Translations under genes and position numbers: made by a program
From: Gammaproteobacteria bacterium LSUCC0096
GTDB lineage: Bacteria; Pseudomonadota; Gammaproteobacteria; Pseudomonadales; Litorivicinaceae
Length of the DNA: 64,000 bases
Direction of reading: 5' to 3'
Assembly: GCA_008087055.1 (NCBI GenBank)
Contig: VIEA01000002.1
Coordinates: forward strand, 42,146-106,145
In this document: piece by piece, positions 18,828 through 29,668 of the stretch
Numbering within the stretch: position 1 is the first letter of the stretch
Layout of the letters: every line of letters begins with the position of its first letter
Notes under the pieces: generated by a model
The model's database searches: none
Told to the model about the DNA's origin: nothing
Seen by the model: the letters and a program-made list of their open reading frames with translations, nothing else

Positions 18828-19367
18828 TTAAGCGGTCAGGGATTCGGCTATTTTTGATAGCCGTCCGCGCACCGTTGCGTCAATTACAGTGTCACTCGAT
18901 CGAATTTCGAAACCGCCAATCAACGATTGATCTACGGCAGTCTCAACACGAATAGATTTGCCCGCATGTCGCGCTTGCAACTTAGATTCCAGAAGTTGAA
19001 CCTCATCAGCAGCCAGCGGAAATGCGCTAGTAATCGTCACTTCCAAAGCTTGTTGGCCTTGTGCTAACAGGGTTTCAAATTCTTTCGAAATTACAGGTAG
19101 CGCCAGAAGACGTCCGTAATACGCCAACGCCTCCATGAGTGCGTCTGCACCATCTACTGTTACGTCTTTGGTCAAGTCAGCAAGAATCGCGCATTTTGCA
19201 TCGCCTTTTACGGCTGGATTCTTGAGAACTTGAACCATCGCTTCATCAGCGGCGATCACAGCGGCTTTTTGCAAAAACGCACTCCAAGCAGCTTCGGCTT
19301 TAGCCGCTGCCGCATGAGCAAATATCGCCTTCGCGTAAGGTCGGGCGATCGTGGTGAGTTCTGCCAT
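18828..19367 (-). CDS. atpH: ATP synthase delta subunit
   Basis: The delta subunit joins the peripheral stalk (b dimer) to the top of F1. The protein has 179 residues, beginning MAELTTIARPYAKAIFAHA, the conserved N-terminal ARPYAKAIF pattern. The C-terminal half contains the typical LLESKLQARHAGKSIRVETAVD and LIGGFEIRSSDTVIDATVRGRL, which matches the IGGxxIRxGDxVIDxSVRxxL signature. It is 11 bases downstream of atpF within the atp operon. Confidence 0.97.
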   Translation of the reverse strand: MAELTTIARPYAKAIFAHAAAAKAEAAWSAFLQKAAVIAADEAMVQVLKNPAVKGDAKCAILADLTKDVTVDGADALMEALAYYGRLLALPVISKEFETLLAQGQQALEVTITSAFPLAADEVQLLESKLQARHAGKSIRVETAVDQSLIGGFEIRSSDTVIDATVRGRLSKIAESLTA

Positions 19368-19378
19368 CAGTCGCCTCC

Positions 19379-19849
19379 TTAGAGCTCGTCAGCCAGCTCG
19401 GCTAACAACTTCTTATGCGCAGCCTGATCGACAGTCGCTCCTAACACTCGCTCTGCACCGACAACTGCCAGTTTTGCGACATCAGCACGCAATGCCTCAC
19501 GGGCTTGGGCTGCATCTTGAGCGATTTGGGCTTGAGCGGACGCCATTATTTTTTCAGCTTCTGCTCTAGCCTTATCTTGTGCTTCTTCAACGATCTGTGA
19601 CGATCTCTTGTTTGCCTGCTCTAACAGCTCTGTAACTTGCGTACGCGCTTGCTTCAGTTCATCTTCGATCTGAGACTTTGCGTTTTCAAGTTCACGAGCC
19701 GCTTTGTCAGCAGCATCAAGGCCTTCTGCGATCTTCTTCTGGCGTTCAGCCAGGGCCCCAGAAATTGGAGGCCAAACATACTTCATACAGAAGATGACAA
19801 AGATCGTAAATGCGATGAGCTGCCCTATAAGGGTCAGGTTTAAATTCAC
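19379..19849 (-). CDS. atpF: ATP synthase b subunit
   Basis: The b subunit forms the peripheral stalk that holds F1 against rotation. The 156-residue protein begins [29 protein letters not shown], one membrane helix (about 5-27) with the family WPPI exit motif. The remainder is a long charged coiled coil (about 30-140) rich in A, E, K and Q that extends into the cytosol and ends in the delta-binding tip. It lies between atpE and atpH. Confidence 0.97.
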   Translation of the reverse strand: MNLNLTLIGQLIAFTIFVIFCMKYVWPPISGALAERQKKIAEGLDAADKAARELENAKSQIEDELKQARTQVTELLEQANKRSSQIVEEAQDKARAEAEKIMASAQAQIAQDAAQAREALRADVAKLAVVGAERVLGATVDQAAHKKLLAELADEL

Positions 19850-19895
19850 AATTACACCTCGCGGTCGGTTAAATCATCCAAAGGATCGGGACGTC

Positions 19896-20168
<273 letters not shown>

Positions 20169-20187
20169 TTAAAATTAAATCGTTATA

Positions 20188-21021
<834 letters not shown>

Positions 21022-21411
21022 TTAATGTGTTCGTGTCCCACCCAAAATCAGGGGGAGACTCAATTGTCCAACCAGGACCGTCATAACGAACCCGGCAAGT
21101 ACTGCAGAGGCTTCTAAAGGATCGGAGTTTATCCAAACCAAAGCAAACAAAGCTGCAGTCGTACTTAATTTAAGCCCTTCACCTACAAACAGGTTCTTGG
21201 CTATTACGCGCGCATTGCGCGCTCCGCGTTGCCTAAATACCCAAAACCCAAAAAGGCTCTGCGGAACAATCGCAACGCTTCCTCCCACTATCACGCTTAA
21301 TGCATGCAACGGGCTTAAAACTATGTATCCGATGACCGAGGCTCCAACCGTTATGGCGGCTTGAATCAAAAAAACAATGACCGCCGGATGATTCGTTGGA
21401 AAAACAGTCAT
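21022..21411 (-). CDS. atpI: ATP synthase accessory protein AtpI
   Basis: AtpI is a small membrane protein that helps assemble the c-ring and may aid magnesium supply. It is not part of the finished enzyme. The 129 residues contain four hydrophobic helices (about 10-28, 35-55, 78-95 and 102-120). GGSVAIVPQSLFGFWVFRQRGAR near residues 38-60 is the recognisable AtpI/I-protein pattern. It leads the atp operon, ending immediately before atpB, and a good sigma-70 promoter lies just upstream. Confidence 0.92.
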   Translation of the reverse strand: MTVFPTNHPAVIVFLIQAAITVGASVIGYIVLSPLHALSVIVGGSVAIVPQSLFGFWVFRQRGARNARVIAKNLFVGEGLKLSTTAALFALVWINSDPLEASAVLAGFVMTVLVGQLSLPLILGGTRTH

Positions 21412-21425
21412 CCGTTAACCGCGGG

Positions 21426-21454
21426 AGTATATGCAGTCAAATGTGTCGGATCAA
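21426..21454 (-). promoter_or_regulatory. Candidate sigma-70 promoter of the atp operon
   Basis: On the reverse strand TTGATC (complement of 21449-21454) and TATACT (complement of 21426-21431) are separated by 17 bases. This places transcription start just ahead of the atpI start codon at 21411, with a short leader. It lies in the 79-base gap between parB and atpI, the only sizeable gap upstream of the operon. Confidence 0.55.
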
Positions 21455-21490
21455 TGACAATCATAAAAACTAAGGCGAAGGTCTTGTGTT

Positions 21491-22390
21491 CTAGTCTTTC
21501 GCTTTTAAGCGAGCGACGATGCCATCAAGAATATCAAGCGACCCATATTCAATAACGATATGACCTTTCCCACCACTTTTGGTTTTAATCTGAACCGTGG
21601 CCCCGAGGCGGTCCGACAGTTTCGCCTCTAGCCGACTCACATCTGGATCTTTGCCCTCCGATTTCTCGGGAGACGTATCGTCAGCCAATAAACGCTTAAC
21701 TAGCGTTTCTGTCTGCCTAACCGACAACTGAGACTTTAAAACATCCTCAGCTGTTTTCTGCTGCATATTTTCGGGCAACGGTAACAGCGCACGTGCATGA
21801 CCCATTTCTATACGGCCATCTTCTAGCATCGTTTGTACGCTCTGAGTAAGATTTAACAACCGAAGCAAATTAGCTACATTTGAACGACTTGATGAGATCA
21901 TTGTCGCCAGCGCTGTTTGATCCATTGAAAATTGATCGCGCATTCGAGCTAGCGCTCGCGCTTGCTCAATGGCCGTTAGTTGCTCTCGTTGAATATTTTC
22001 AATTAACGCTAAAGCAGCAACTTGTTGATCATCAAGATCGCGGGCAATAGCTGGGATTTCTGTAATGCCAGCGCGTTGACTTGCTCGCCATCGACGCTCA
22101 CCTGCGATTAGTTCATAACCCCGAACTGTTTGGCGAACGACAACTGGTTGCATGACGCCATGTTGCCGAATCGAATCAGCTAATTCATCGAGCTCAAGTT
22201 CACTAAAACGGGTACGAGGTTGAAAAGGATTAGGAATTATTTTTTCAACAGGAAGCTTCATTAAGCCTGTTGAATCCTGCGGCTGCTTTGTACTTTGCGC
22301 TGCTTGATCTTTATTAAGAACAGCATCAACTGTCGACTGATCGAGGCCTAAAAGTGGGTTGAATCCAAGTCCGCGTTTTTTTTGAGTCAT
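21491..22390 (-). CDS. parB: Chromosome partitioning protein ParB
   Basis: ParB binds parS sites, spreads along DNA as a CTP-dependent clamp and loads the condensin machinery. The 299 residues show a lysine-rich N-terminus (MTQKKRGLGFNPLLGLD), the ParB/Srx domain with IPNPFQPRTRF and the CTP-binding box GERRWRASQRAG, and the arginine patch ENIQREQLTAIEQA. A helix-turn-helix (about 165-190, QTALATMISSSRSNVANLLRLL) and a C-terminal dimerisation segment follow. It overlaps parA by four bases. Four matching parS-like sites are found in this window to the right of dnaA. Confidence 0.97.
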   Translation of the reverse strand: MTQKKRGLGFNPLLGLDQSTVDAVLNKDQAAQSTKQPQDSTGLMKLPVEKIIPNPFQPRTRFSELELDELADSIRQHGVMQPVVVRQTVRGYELIAGERRWRASQRAGITEIPAIARDLDDQQVAALALIENIQREQLTAIEQARALARMRDQFSMDQTALATMISSSRSNVANLLRLLNLTQSVQTMLEDGRIEMGHARALLPLPENMQQKTAEDVLKSQLSVRQTETLVKRLLADDTSPEKSEGKDPDVSRLEAKLSDRLGATVQIKTKSGGKGHIVIEYGSLDILDGIVARLKAKD

Positions 22391-23166
22391 GCTGCTTTTT
22401 TCAATTTGAGTCGTTTACGTAATTCAGATGCTAGTGCTAGATATGACAAAGCGCCTTTTGATAGACGATCATATCGAAGTACTGGTAATCCATGGCTCGG
22501 CGCTTCTGCCAACCGGACATTTCTAGGTATTACCGTCTTAAACACTTGTTCCCCAAAAAATTGTTCGAGCTGCTGAGACACTTGACGAGTCAAACTGGTT
22601 CGCGGGTCATACATCGTGCGAAGAACGCCATCAATAACTAATTCTGGGTTGTGGCTCCCACGAACTTGATCAATAGTCTCGATTAATGCAGCAATCCCCT
22701 CGAGCGCAAAGAACTCACATTGCACTGGAACAATGACGCCATCAGCAGCAATTAGTCCGTTAATGGTCAACATACTCAAGGCTGGCGGGCAGTCAATCAG
22801 AACAAAATCATAACTTTCAGCTTGTTCAGCAAGCACATCTTTCAATCGAAACTGCGCCCGCGCCTGACCAATAAGGCCAACTTCAGCTTCTGTTAACTGG
22901 ATATCTGAAGGCAATAAATCGTATCCAGCCTCTGTTCCCAAAATACATGTTTCTCGAAACGTAGATTCGCCAAGTAGCAATCCGCGCACATCGTGTTCGA
23001 TCGTAGTCTTTAAAACGCCAGAACCTGAGGTTGCATTACCTTGGGGATCGAAATCAATGACCAATACCTGGTAACCCATCTCACTGAGGGTGGCACCCAG
23101 ATTTACGCAGGTTGTTGTTTTACCAACACCGCCTTTCTGGTTTGTTATCGCAATAATTCGGGTCAT
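22387..23166 (-). CDS. parA: Chromosome partitioning ATPase ParA
   Basis: ParA is a deviant Walker ATPase that binds DNA non-specifically and moves ParB-parS complexes. Its 259 residues start MTRIIAITNQKGGVGKTTTC, which contains the KGGVGKTT loop with the signature lysine. It goes on with VIDFDPQGNATSG and FVLIDCPPALSMLTINGL as Walker A' and B. It lacks an N-terminal DNA-binding domain, so it is the short chromosomal (Soj) type. It overlaps rsmG upstream and parB downstream by four bases each, a tight operon. Confidence 0.97.
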   Translation of the reverse strand: MTRIIAITNQKGGVGKTTTCVNLGATLSEMGYQVLVIDFDPQGNATSGSGVLKTTIEHDVRGLLLGESTFRETCILGTEAGYDLLPSDIQLTEAEVGLIGQARAQFRLKDVLAEQAESYDFVLIDCPPALSMLTINGLIAADGVIVPVQCEFFALEGIAALIETIDQVRGSHNPELVIDGVLRTMYDPRTSLTRQVSQQLEQFFGEQVFKTVIPRNVRLAEAPSHGLPVLRYDRLSKGALSYLALASELRKRLKLKKAA

Positions 23167-23783
23167 TCTGATCTCTGCTTGACTACTGCTAACATCCGCT
23201 GTTCATCAACGACATGCGGCAACTTATGTAACTGAAACATACAGTTGTCATGTGTCGATTGTGCGTCAACTATTTCACTCTCTGCTTGTGCCCCTTTCAT
23301 GGCCAAAATTTCACCACCGGGCTTTAGGAAAGCAAGTGAGCATTCGATCATACCATTGAGATGAGTAAAAGCTCTGCTGATTATTTGATCAAACTGTTGC
23401 GTTGTTGATAACTCTTCGATGCGCTTATGAACTATTGTCAGATTGCTTAAATCACATAACGTTTTGATATGCCTCGCAAAAGCTAATTTTTTATCGTTAG
23501 AATCAATCACTGTCACATGAGTGTTTGGGAAGAATAAAGCTAGCGGTATTCCAGGAAATCCTGGACCTGTCCCAATATCAAGCAATTCTCCGCTACGGAT
23601 AAACTCATACGGAGTCAATGAATCAAGTATTTGATAAATCAATACACTTTCTTCATCGCGATGTGCACTGAGATTAAAAATACGATTCCATTTTAGATGT
23701 TCATCAATAATCGTTTGTAAGCTTTCCAATTGGGTATTTGAATACACCAATCCAATGTTGTTCAGGCCCTCAGTTAAACCCAT
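23163..23783 (-). CDS. rsmG: 16S rRNA (guanine-527-N7) methyltransferase
   Basis: RsmG (GidB) methylates G527 in the 530 loop of 16S rRNA using S-adenosylmethionine. Its loss gives low-level streptomycin resistance in other bacteria. The protein has 206 residues. NRIFNLSAHRDEESVLIYQILDSL near residues 33-57 and the SAM-binding LLDIGTGPGFPGIPLALFFP near 65-84 are diagnostic. Later SRAFTHLNGMIE and GGEILAMKGAQ complete the fold. It shares one base with the stop of mnmG and overlaps parA by four. Confidence 0.96.
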   Translation of the reverse strand: MGLTEGLNNIGLVYSNTQLESLQTIIDEHLKWNRIFNLSAHRDEESVLIYQILDSLTPYEFIRSGELLDIGTGPGFPGIPLALFFPNTHVTVIDSNDKKLAFARHIKTLCDLSNLTIVHKRIEELSTTQQFDQIISRAFTHLNGMIECSLAFLKPGGEILAMKGAQAESEIVDAQSTHDNCMFQLHKLPHVVDEQRMLAVVKQRSE

Positions 23784-25669
23784 CAGCTTGCTAAATGAGT
23801 TAGTTCAAGTTTTTTTAGATGCACTAGAAGCAAACTCACGGCCGCTGGGGTTACCCCCGAAATTCTGGATGCTTGGGCTATTGTCTCTGGTCGATGATCA
23901 AGTAATTTTTGTTTCACTTCATTCGATAAACCAACGATTTTTGAATAATCCATATCAGCAGGCAATCGAACTTGTTCATTCTTTTTTAGCTTTTTAATTT
24001 CATCGGTTTGGCGGTCAATGTAGCCAGAATACTTAACTAAAATCTCGACTTGGGACGACACTGAGGGATCATCGTGGCATTCGATATCAGCAAAATCGAC
24101 CAGATCTTGATAATGAATTTCAGGCCGTTTTAACAAATCATGCGCTGTTGACTCTTTTGACAGCGGAGCAGTCAGTACCTGATTTAATTTATTTATGCAC
24201 GCATCTGTTGGTCGAACCCAAATAGACCTTAATCGAATCATTTCAGTCTCTATACGCTCTTGTCGATCATTGAACTTTTGCCAAAGTCCGTCACTTACAA
24301 GACCAAGCGCACGCGCTTTTTCAGTAAACCGAGTATCTGCATTATCTTCCCGTAATGCCAATCGATATTCGGCTCGTGATGTAAACATGCGATAAGGCTC
24401 TTGTGTCCCTAACGTAATCAAATCATCAACCATAACGCCCAAGTAACCTTCATCACGTCCAACAGTCCATGAATCTTTATTTTGAGAGCGTAATGCTGCA
24501 TTAGCACCAGCTAATAGACCTTGAGCGCCAGCTTCTTCATACCCGGTAGTTCCATTGATTTGACCGGCAAAATATAAGTTAGAAATTAATTTACTTTCTA
24601 ACGTTGAATTTAAATCACGTGGGTCAAAGAAGTCATATTCGATTGCATATCCTGGTCTCGTAATAACAGCGTTAGCGCATCCCTCCATCGAACGGACAAT
24701 CTCTAATTGAACCTCATAAGGAAGGGACGTACTTACACCATTCGGGTACAACTCATACGAAGTTAGACCTTCTGGTTCCAAGAACACTTGGTGTGTTGGT
24801 TTATCAGCAAAGCGCACCATTTTGTCTTCAATCGATGGACAATATCGCGGACCGATACCTTCAATAACACCAGCGTACATCGGACTTAAATGTAAGTTAT
24901 CTAGAATAATATCTCGTGTTTTTTCGGTCGTTCGTGATAGATAACAGGGAACTTGGGTTGGATGCTCGTTTCCAACACTAGTTATAGATAAATATGGCGT
25001 CGGCGTATCCCCTGGCTGTTCTGTCAAACTTGCTAAATCAACTGAACGAGAGTCTATCCTCGGTGGCGTTCCAGTTTTTAAACGAGCAATTCGAAATGGC
25101 TTATCCCGTAAGGACTTCGCCAAATCATTTGATGCTGGATCTCCGGCGCGCCCACCGGATTGCTGATTCATTCCGATATGGATTTGACCTGCTAAGAATG
25201 TTCCGGCTGTGATAACCACTGTCTTGGATCGGAGTTTTAACCCCATCGCTAACACAACACCCGTCACCTGATTGTTTTCGATGACGAGATCAGAAACCGG
25301 TTGTTGAAATACTGTGAGATTTGCAGTTGTCTCTATCGCGTGTCGCATATATTGGCGATATAAAACCCGGTCTGCCTGAGCTCGAGTCGCTCGAACAGCT
25401 GGTCCTTTTCGTTGATTTAATATTCGAAATTGGATGCCAGCGCGATCAGTCACTTTTGCCATTAACCCATCACAAGCATCTATTTCTCGAACAAGGTGGC
25501 TCTTCCCAATCCCACCAATAGCCGGATTACAAGACATTTGACCAAGTGTCTCTATGGAATGAGTCACAAGCAAAGTGTCGCAACCCATTCGAGCTGCAGC
25601 ATGTGCCGCTTCAGTTCCAGCATGACCACCGCCAACGACGATGACATCAAACAAACGTGTGTAATCCAT
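23783..25669 (-). CDS. mnmG: tRNA uridine-5-carboxymethylaminomethyl modification enzyme MnmG
   Basis: MnmG (GidA) works with MnmE to install the cmnm5 group on U34 of certain tRNAs, using FAD, NADH and a folate one-carbon unit. Its 628 residues start with the FAD-binding [21 protein letters not shown]. Other hallmarks are [20 protein letters not shown], the [13 protein letters not shown] region, [30 protein letters not shown] and the C-terminal helical domain ending in [10 protein letters not shown]. It leads the mnmG-rsmG-parA-parB operon and starts right beside an AT-rich, DnaA-box-containing gap. Confidence 0.98.
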   Translation of the reverse strand: MDYTRLFDVIVVGGGHAGTEAAHAAARMGCDTLLVTHSIETLGQMSCNPAIGGIGKSHLVREIDACDGLMAKVTDRAGIQFRILNQRKGPAVRATRAQADRVLYRQYMRHAIETTANLTVFQQPVSDLVIENNQVTGVVLAMGLKLRSKTVVITAGTFLAGQIHIGMNQQSGGRAGDPASNDLAKSLRDKPFRIARLKTGTPPRIDSRSVDLASLTEQPGDTPTPYLSITSVGNEHPTQVPCYLSRTTEKTRDIILDNLHLSPMYAGVIEGIGPRYCPSIEDKMVRFADKPTHQVFLEPEGLTSYELYPNGVSTSLPYEVQLEIVRSMEGCANAVITRPGYAIEYDFFDPRDLNSTLESKLISNLYFAGQINGTTGYEEAGAQGLLAGANAALRSQNKDSWTVGRDEGYLGVMVDDLITLGTQEPYRMFTSRAEYRLALREDNADTRFTEKARALGLVSDGLWQKFNDRQERIETEMIRLRSIWVRPTDACINKLNQVLTAPLSKESTAHDLLKRPEIHYQDLVDFADIECHDDPSVSSQVEILVKYSGYIDRQTDEIKKLKKNEQVRLPADMDYSKIVGLSNEVKQKLLDHRPETIAQASRISGVTPAAVSLLLVHLKKLELTHLAS

Positions 25670-25910
25670 ATATATAAAAGAATATTTAAAGAAAAGTATT
25701 GTTGAAGTTATTTATATTACGGGTGTTTCCTGTTGTGGAAAAGGTATTTTTTTATTTGGTTATCAGACATTTAAAGCATTTCTAATGATGTGTGTAAGCA
25801 GGCATGAGATAACAGGAGAACTTGTTGATACGACTGTACAAAAGGCTGAGTTATCCACGCTGATATTTGTACATAAGTTATTCATGGATTCATGCTGGGG
25901 TCTGTCCACA
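25670..25910. other. mnmG-mnmE intergenic region, candidate replication origin
   Basis: This 241-base gap holds no gene. It is AT-rich in two blocks (about 25670-25720 and 25740-25800), and its other half carries DnaA-box-like nonamers. These are TTTTCCACA on the reverse strand (25734-25742, one mismatch to TTATCCACA), TTATCCACG (25851-25859, one mismatch), TTATTCATG (25878-25886, two) and CTGTCCACA (25902-25910, two). The G-versus-C bias of the plus strand changes sign here in sampled counts. No GATC cluster as in enteric oriC is seen. It must also hold the mnmG promoter. Confidence 0.5.
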
Positions 25911-27251
25911 TCATTTACCAATGCAAAACGTGGAAAAAATACTTGTTAAAAGGTCATCAGAAGTAAAGGTTCCAGTAATCTCCGAAAGAGCATTTTGAGT
26001 TAGGCGTAAGTCTTCGGCGATTAAGTCGATGGTTTCGATGGTGAGGTGGTGATTCGTTGTTGCTTCAATGCAAGCCTTAGCTTTTTGAAGGTGCTCTAGA
26101 TGCCTTTGTCTTGCTAAGAACGGTGTTTCTAAATGAGTTGTTAAACTTAATTTTTCGAGTAACCAGTTACGGAATTCTGGTAAACCGAGACCTGTTTTTG
26201 CAGAGATTTCTAGTAATGGATAATGAGTTTGGTTTCGGATGGGAGCAACTTGTATGTCAATTTTTGTACGCAACAAACCAATGGCTGTTTCGGTGTTTCC
26301 GACGAGATTAAGAACAGTATCTTCTGAGATTGTCTGATGACGTTCATCAAATAGACAGAGAACTAGATCCGCTGTTTGGATAGCATTGATGGCACGGGTG
26401 ATCCCTTCATTTTCGATTACATCGTCAGTTGATCGAATTCCCGCTGTATCGGTAATTCGAATTTCAAGTCCATCAATTAGCAAGTCATGCCGTATTAGAT
26501 CTCTGGTTGTTCCAGGGATATCAGTGACGATAGCGAGTGGTTCTTTGGCTAGTGCATTGAGTAATGAACTCTTTCCAGCATTCGGTTCACCGATCAAGAC
26601 AATCTCAGCCGATCGGTTCAATTTCGCGCCTTCGTTTGCGGAAACAATGAGTGTATTCAGTTCGCTGTTGATTTGGCTGATTGTTGAAGAAAATGCTTCA
26701 ATGCTACGAGGCTCAATATCTTCATCTGGGAAATCTATATGAGCTTCAATTTGTGTTCTGAGGTTGATGAGGTCAGTCACAATTTTATTTACTTGATTAG
26801 CGAATTGCCCTCTTAAGGAATTATTCGCTGCTTTGACAGCAGATACTGACGATGCATTGATTAAATCACTTATTGCTTCAGCTTGGGTTAGATCTATTTT
26901 TCCATTTAGAAAAGCACGTTGACTAAATTCGCCAGGTTCCGCAAGCCGAGCTCCAAGCGCTGTCATCAGTCGAAGTATTGTTTGAATGACAACAGGTCCA
27001 CCATGACCTTGAAACTCAACTGTATCCTCACCCGTGAAACTATGAGGGGCTACAAAATAAATCCAGATGCCGGTATCGATGATTTCACTTTCGGACGTAA
27101 TTGATCCGAATGTTGCAATGCGTGGTTTAAGAGATTTGCCGCTAAGTTTAGTTGCTATCTCAGCACTTTGAGGTCCTGAAAGGCGAATGATACTGATCGC
27201 CCCACGACCAGGAGCTGTAGCCGAGGCGACGATCGTATCTGAGTGAATCAT
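25911..27251 (-). CDS. mnmE: tRNA modification GTPase MnmE
   Basis: MnmE (TrmE) is the GTPase partner of MnmG in U34 modification. It has 446 residues. The N-terminal folate-binding domain begins with IVASATAPGRGAISIIRLSG and includes FTGEDTVEFQGHGG. A GTPase domain is inserted in the helical region: GEPNAGKSSLLNAL (G1, about 221-234), DIPGTTRD (G2), DTAGIR (G3). The protein ends in the invariant FCIGK, with the catalytic cysteine four residues from the end. The gene follows yidC by five bases. Confidence 0.98.
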   Translation of the reverse strand: MIHSDTIVASATAPGRGAISIIRLSGPQSAEIATKLSGKSLKPRIATFGSITSESEIIDTGIWIYFVAPHSFTGEDTVEFQGHGGPVVIQTILRLMTALGARLAEPGEFSQRAFLNGKIDLTQAEAISDLINASSVSAVKAANNSLRGQFANQVNKIVTDLINLRTQIEAHIDFPDEDIEPRSIEAFSSTISQINSELNTLIVSANEGAKLNRSAEIVLIGEPNAGKSSLLNALAKEPLAIVTDIPGTTRDLIRHDLLIDGLEIRITDTAGIRSTDDVIENEGITRAINAIQTADLVLCLFDERHQTISEDTVLNLVGNTETAIGLLRTKIDIQVAPIRNQTHYPLLEISAKTGLGLPEFRNWLLEKLSLTTHLETPFLARQRHLEHLQKAKACIEATTNHHLTIETIDLIAEDLRLTQNALSEITGTFTSDDLLTSIFSTFCIGK

Positions 27252-27256
27252 GAGTG

Positions 27257-28924
27257 TTAATGATCAGCTTTTTCGATCGATTTCGTAATGACCCACTGTT
27301 GAGCAATCGACAAAATGTTGTTGACGACCCAATACAGAACCAGTCCGGCTGGGAACCATAAGAAGAAGAATGTAAATGCGACTGGCATGTACTTCATGAT
27401 CTTTGCTTGCATTGGATCTGGTGGTGTTGGGTTAAGCGATGTTTGTATATACATCGATACACCCATTAATAGTGGCAAGATAAAATATGGATCTTTGACA
27501 CTCAGATCTTCGATATACAAGATAAATGGAGCTTGGCGTAATTCAACGCTTTCGAGTAGCACCCAGTATAAAGCGATGAACACAGGCATCTGCACGAGAA
27601 TTGGTAGACAGCCACCAAGTGGATTGATCTTCTCACGCTTATAAAGATCCATCATTTCTTTGGACATCCGCTGGCGGTCATCGCCATACAATTCACGCAT
27701 TCGGGTGATTTCAGGCGTGAATTTGCGCATTTTAGCCATCGACTTATAGGCTGCAGCTGATAACTGGAAGAAAGCAGCTTTTACAATGACAGTGACTAAG
27801 ATGATGGCGAAGCCCCAGTTGCCAACATATGTTTGAATGAATTTAAGTAACCAAAACAGAGGCTGAGCAATAAACCAAAGCCAACCGTAGTCAACAACGA
27901 GTTCTAAACCTGGCGATAGCAGTTCGAGGGTATCCTGATCTTTTGGTCCCACGTACAAAGTTGCTGTTGTTTGTCTGGTTTCGCCGGCTGGGACTACAAG
28001 ATCAGGGCTAATAATGCTGCCAATAAAATGGCCGTCTTGGTTTGTTCGGAACGAATAAAGATGCGTTTGATCATCTTCAGGAATCCAGGCACTCGTAAAA
28101 TAATGCTGAAGTAGGGCAAGGTACCCACCAGCGACTGAGTTGTTTTTCAATTCTGTATTGAGTTCGCGGGCATCGGTCGAAGTCTCAAAGTCTGTGAATG
28201 AGACTTTACGATATCGCTCATCAGCTGTTCTCAGTGCATACCCCAAAAATGCTTGCATACCCATCGAGTTTTGGATTGATGGGTCTGCTGAATTATCTCG
28301 TTTCAACTGAACAAAAGGAGATACGGTTTTAGCTGCGTCTGATGAGTTTTCAATTGTATGAGTAACTTTGATGTCGTAACGCGTAGGATCAATGAAGAAG
28401 GTTTTTGTAACGACAATGCCCGTTGGGGTTGTTGTCTGAATGGAGATATCAGTTGGTTCCTCGATGCGATATTGATCTTGTTCTGCTACGTAGACGGGGC
28501 GGCCTGCAGAAGATGCGTCTGGACCATCTGTGCCGACTAATCCGCTTTGAGCAACATAGGTACGATCTTGGGTATCAAGCAATGCGATCGGGTTATCTGG
28601 GTTTTTTAATGAAACAGGAAATTCTTTGAGTAATACCTGAGTGATATCGCCGCCTGTTAGAGCAATAGTAATATCACTAATGGGCGTGCTAACAACAATA
28701 TGATCACTTGTGGTGGTGGATTCGAGCGGTGCGGTTGCTGCTTGTGTCTGACCGCTCCCTGAAGGTATCTCATTGGCCACAGGTGTTTGTGAATTAAGCG
28801 GTTGTGCCGTGATAGGAGCTTGAGAGACTTCGTCGACAGTTTCCGTGTAATGGTTCCACTGAAGGAAGAGCACGTAAGTCAATATGCCTAGAATTGCAAG
28901 AAGGCCAGTGCGTTGAATATCCAT
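27257..28924 (-). CDS. yidC: Membrane protein insertase YidC
   Basis: YidC inserts and folds inner-membrane proteins, alone or with SecYEG. The 555-residue protein has an N-terminal anchor ([23 protein letters not shown]) and a large periplasmic beta domain (about 60-340) typical of Gram-negative forms. Five conserved C-terminal helices start near YGWLWFIAQPLFWLLKF. The coil region MRELYGDDRQRMSKEMMDLYKREKINP, shown only to mark it, precedes LGGCLPILVQMPVFIALYWVL. It shares one base with yidD upstream, in the rpmH-rnpA-yidD-yidC-mnmE cluster. Confidence 0.85.
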   Translation of the reverse strand: MDIQRTGLLAILGILTYVLFLQWNHYTETVDEVSQAPITAQPLNSQTPVANEIPSGSGQTQAATAPLESTTTSDHIVVSTPISDITIALTGGDITQVLLKEFPVSLKNPDNPIALLDTQDRTYVAQSGLVGTDGPDASSAGRPVYVAEQDQYRIEEPTDISIQTTTPTGIVVTKTFFIDPTRYDIKVTHTIENSSDAAKTVSPFVQLKRDNSADPSIQNSMGMQAFLGYALRTADERYRKVSFTDFETSTDARELNTELKNNSVAGGYLALLQHYFTSAWIPEDDQTHLYSFRTNQDGHFIGSIISPDLVVPAGETRQTTATLYVGPKDQDTLELLSPGLELVVDYGWLWFIAQPLFWLLKFIQTYVGNWGFAIILVTVIVKAAFFQLSAAAYKSMAKMRKFTPEITRMRELYGDDRQRMSKEMMDLYKREKINPLGGCLPILVQMPVFIALYWVLLESVELRQAPFILYIEDLSVKDPYFILPLLMGVSMYIQTSLNPTPPDPMQAKIMKYMPVAFTFFFLWFPAGLVLYWVVNNILSIAQQWVITKSIEKADH

Positions 28925-29178
28925 TAATGTTGTCTCGTTTTTCCTTTGTATTCGGGGACCGGATCATATCCGCCAGGGTGGCCGGGGTGACATTTACCGA
29001 TTCGTTTTATTCCCAGCCACAAGCCCTTGATAACACCATGTGCCTCAATGGCTTCTATCATATATGCCGAGCAAGTTGGTTGAAACCGACATGATGGCGG
29101 AATTAATGGGGAGACAAAGTACCGGTAGAAACGAATTACCGCAATTGCCAAGCCGCCAAAAATACCATTATCACGCAT
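28924..29178 (-). CDS. yidD: Membrane protein insertion efficiency factor YidD
   Basis: YidD is a small membrane-associated protein that improves YidC-dependent insertion. From the ATG at 29178 it has 84 residues, overlapping the rnpA stop by eight bases. A longer in-frame extension into rnpA has no family support. The core [33 protein letters not shown] contains the three conserved cysteines region [10 protein letters not shown], and [14 protein letters not shown] near the end is diagnostic. A hydrophobic N-terminal helix precedes it. Confidence 0.8.
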   Translation of the reverse strand: MRDNGIFGGLAIAVIRFYRYFVSPLIPPSCRFQPTCSAYMIEAIEAHGVIKGLWLGIKRIGKCHPGHPGGYDPVPEYKGKTRQH

Positions 29179-29521
29179 CAATATTTTCGAGTCGTTTGAA
29201 CAGTTTGGTAAATGCGCGAGTGAGCTCGTCTTGGAATAGAGGCGTCTTGAGGTTATCTGGCACCTGTCTCGCAATGATAACTATATCGCTGTAAGGCGAT
29301 GTCCAACGTGAGCGAACATGCTCTCGGATGACACGCCGAAATCGATTGCGGTCGACAGCTCGTCGAAGTTTTTTCTTCGATGTGACAAAGCCGATACGGT
29401 GAGTTGATGCGCTCCGATTTAATTTTGCCAAAACTAAAAAGTCCCGATTGCTAGCTTTAGCATCGGGACTTTCGAATACAGCGTCAAAATCGCTACGCGA
29501 CGGTAATGAAATGACCGTCAT
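29171..29521 (-). CDS. rnpA: Ribonuclease P protein component
   Basis: RnpA is the protein subunit of RNase P, which trims the 5' ends of pre-tRNAs together with the catalytic RNA. The 116-residue basic protein contains [29 protein letters not shown] around residues 40-70. In that stretch the RNR box and flanking arginines form the RNA-binding helix. It lies 12 bases downstream of rpmH and overlaps yidD, as in nearly all gammaproteobacteria. Confidence 0.85.
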   Translation of the reverse strand: MTVISLPSRSDFDAVFESPDAKASNRDFLVLAKLNRSASTHRIGFVTSKKKLRRAVDRNRFRRVIREHVRSRWTSPYSDIVIIARQVPDNLKTPLFQDELTRAFTKLFKRLENIDA

Positions 29522-29533
29522 GCGAGGACCTTC

Positions 29534-29668
29534 TTAAGCAGATAGGCGCTTGCGACCTTTTGCACGTCGACGAGCGATGATCTGACGACCGCTTTTAGTA
29601 GCCATCCGTGCACGGAAACCGTGATTTCGAGCGCGCTTGATAACGCTTGGCTGAAACGTACGTTTCAT
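29534..29668 (-). CDS. rpmH: 50S ribosomal protein L34
   Basis: L34 is a tiny, very basic protein of the large ribosomal subunit. Reading the reverse strand from the ATG at 29668 gives 44 residues, [20 protein letters not shown], then [20 protein letters not shown] and RLSA, the full-length canonical L34. It is followed by rnpA and preceded by a TTGAAT-N16-TACACT promoter. Its start faces dnaA across a 341-base non-coding stretch. Confidence 0.98.
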   Translation of the reverse strand: MKRTFQPSVIKRARNHGFRARMATKSGRQIIARRRAKGRKRLSA

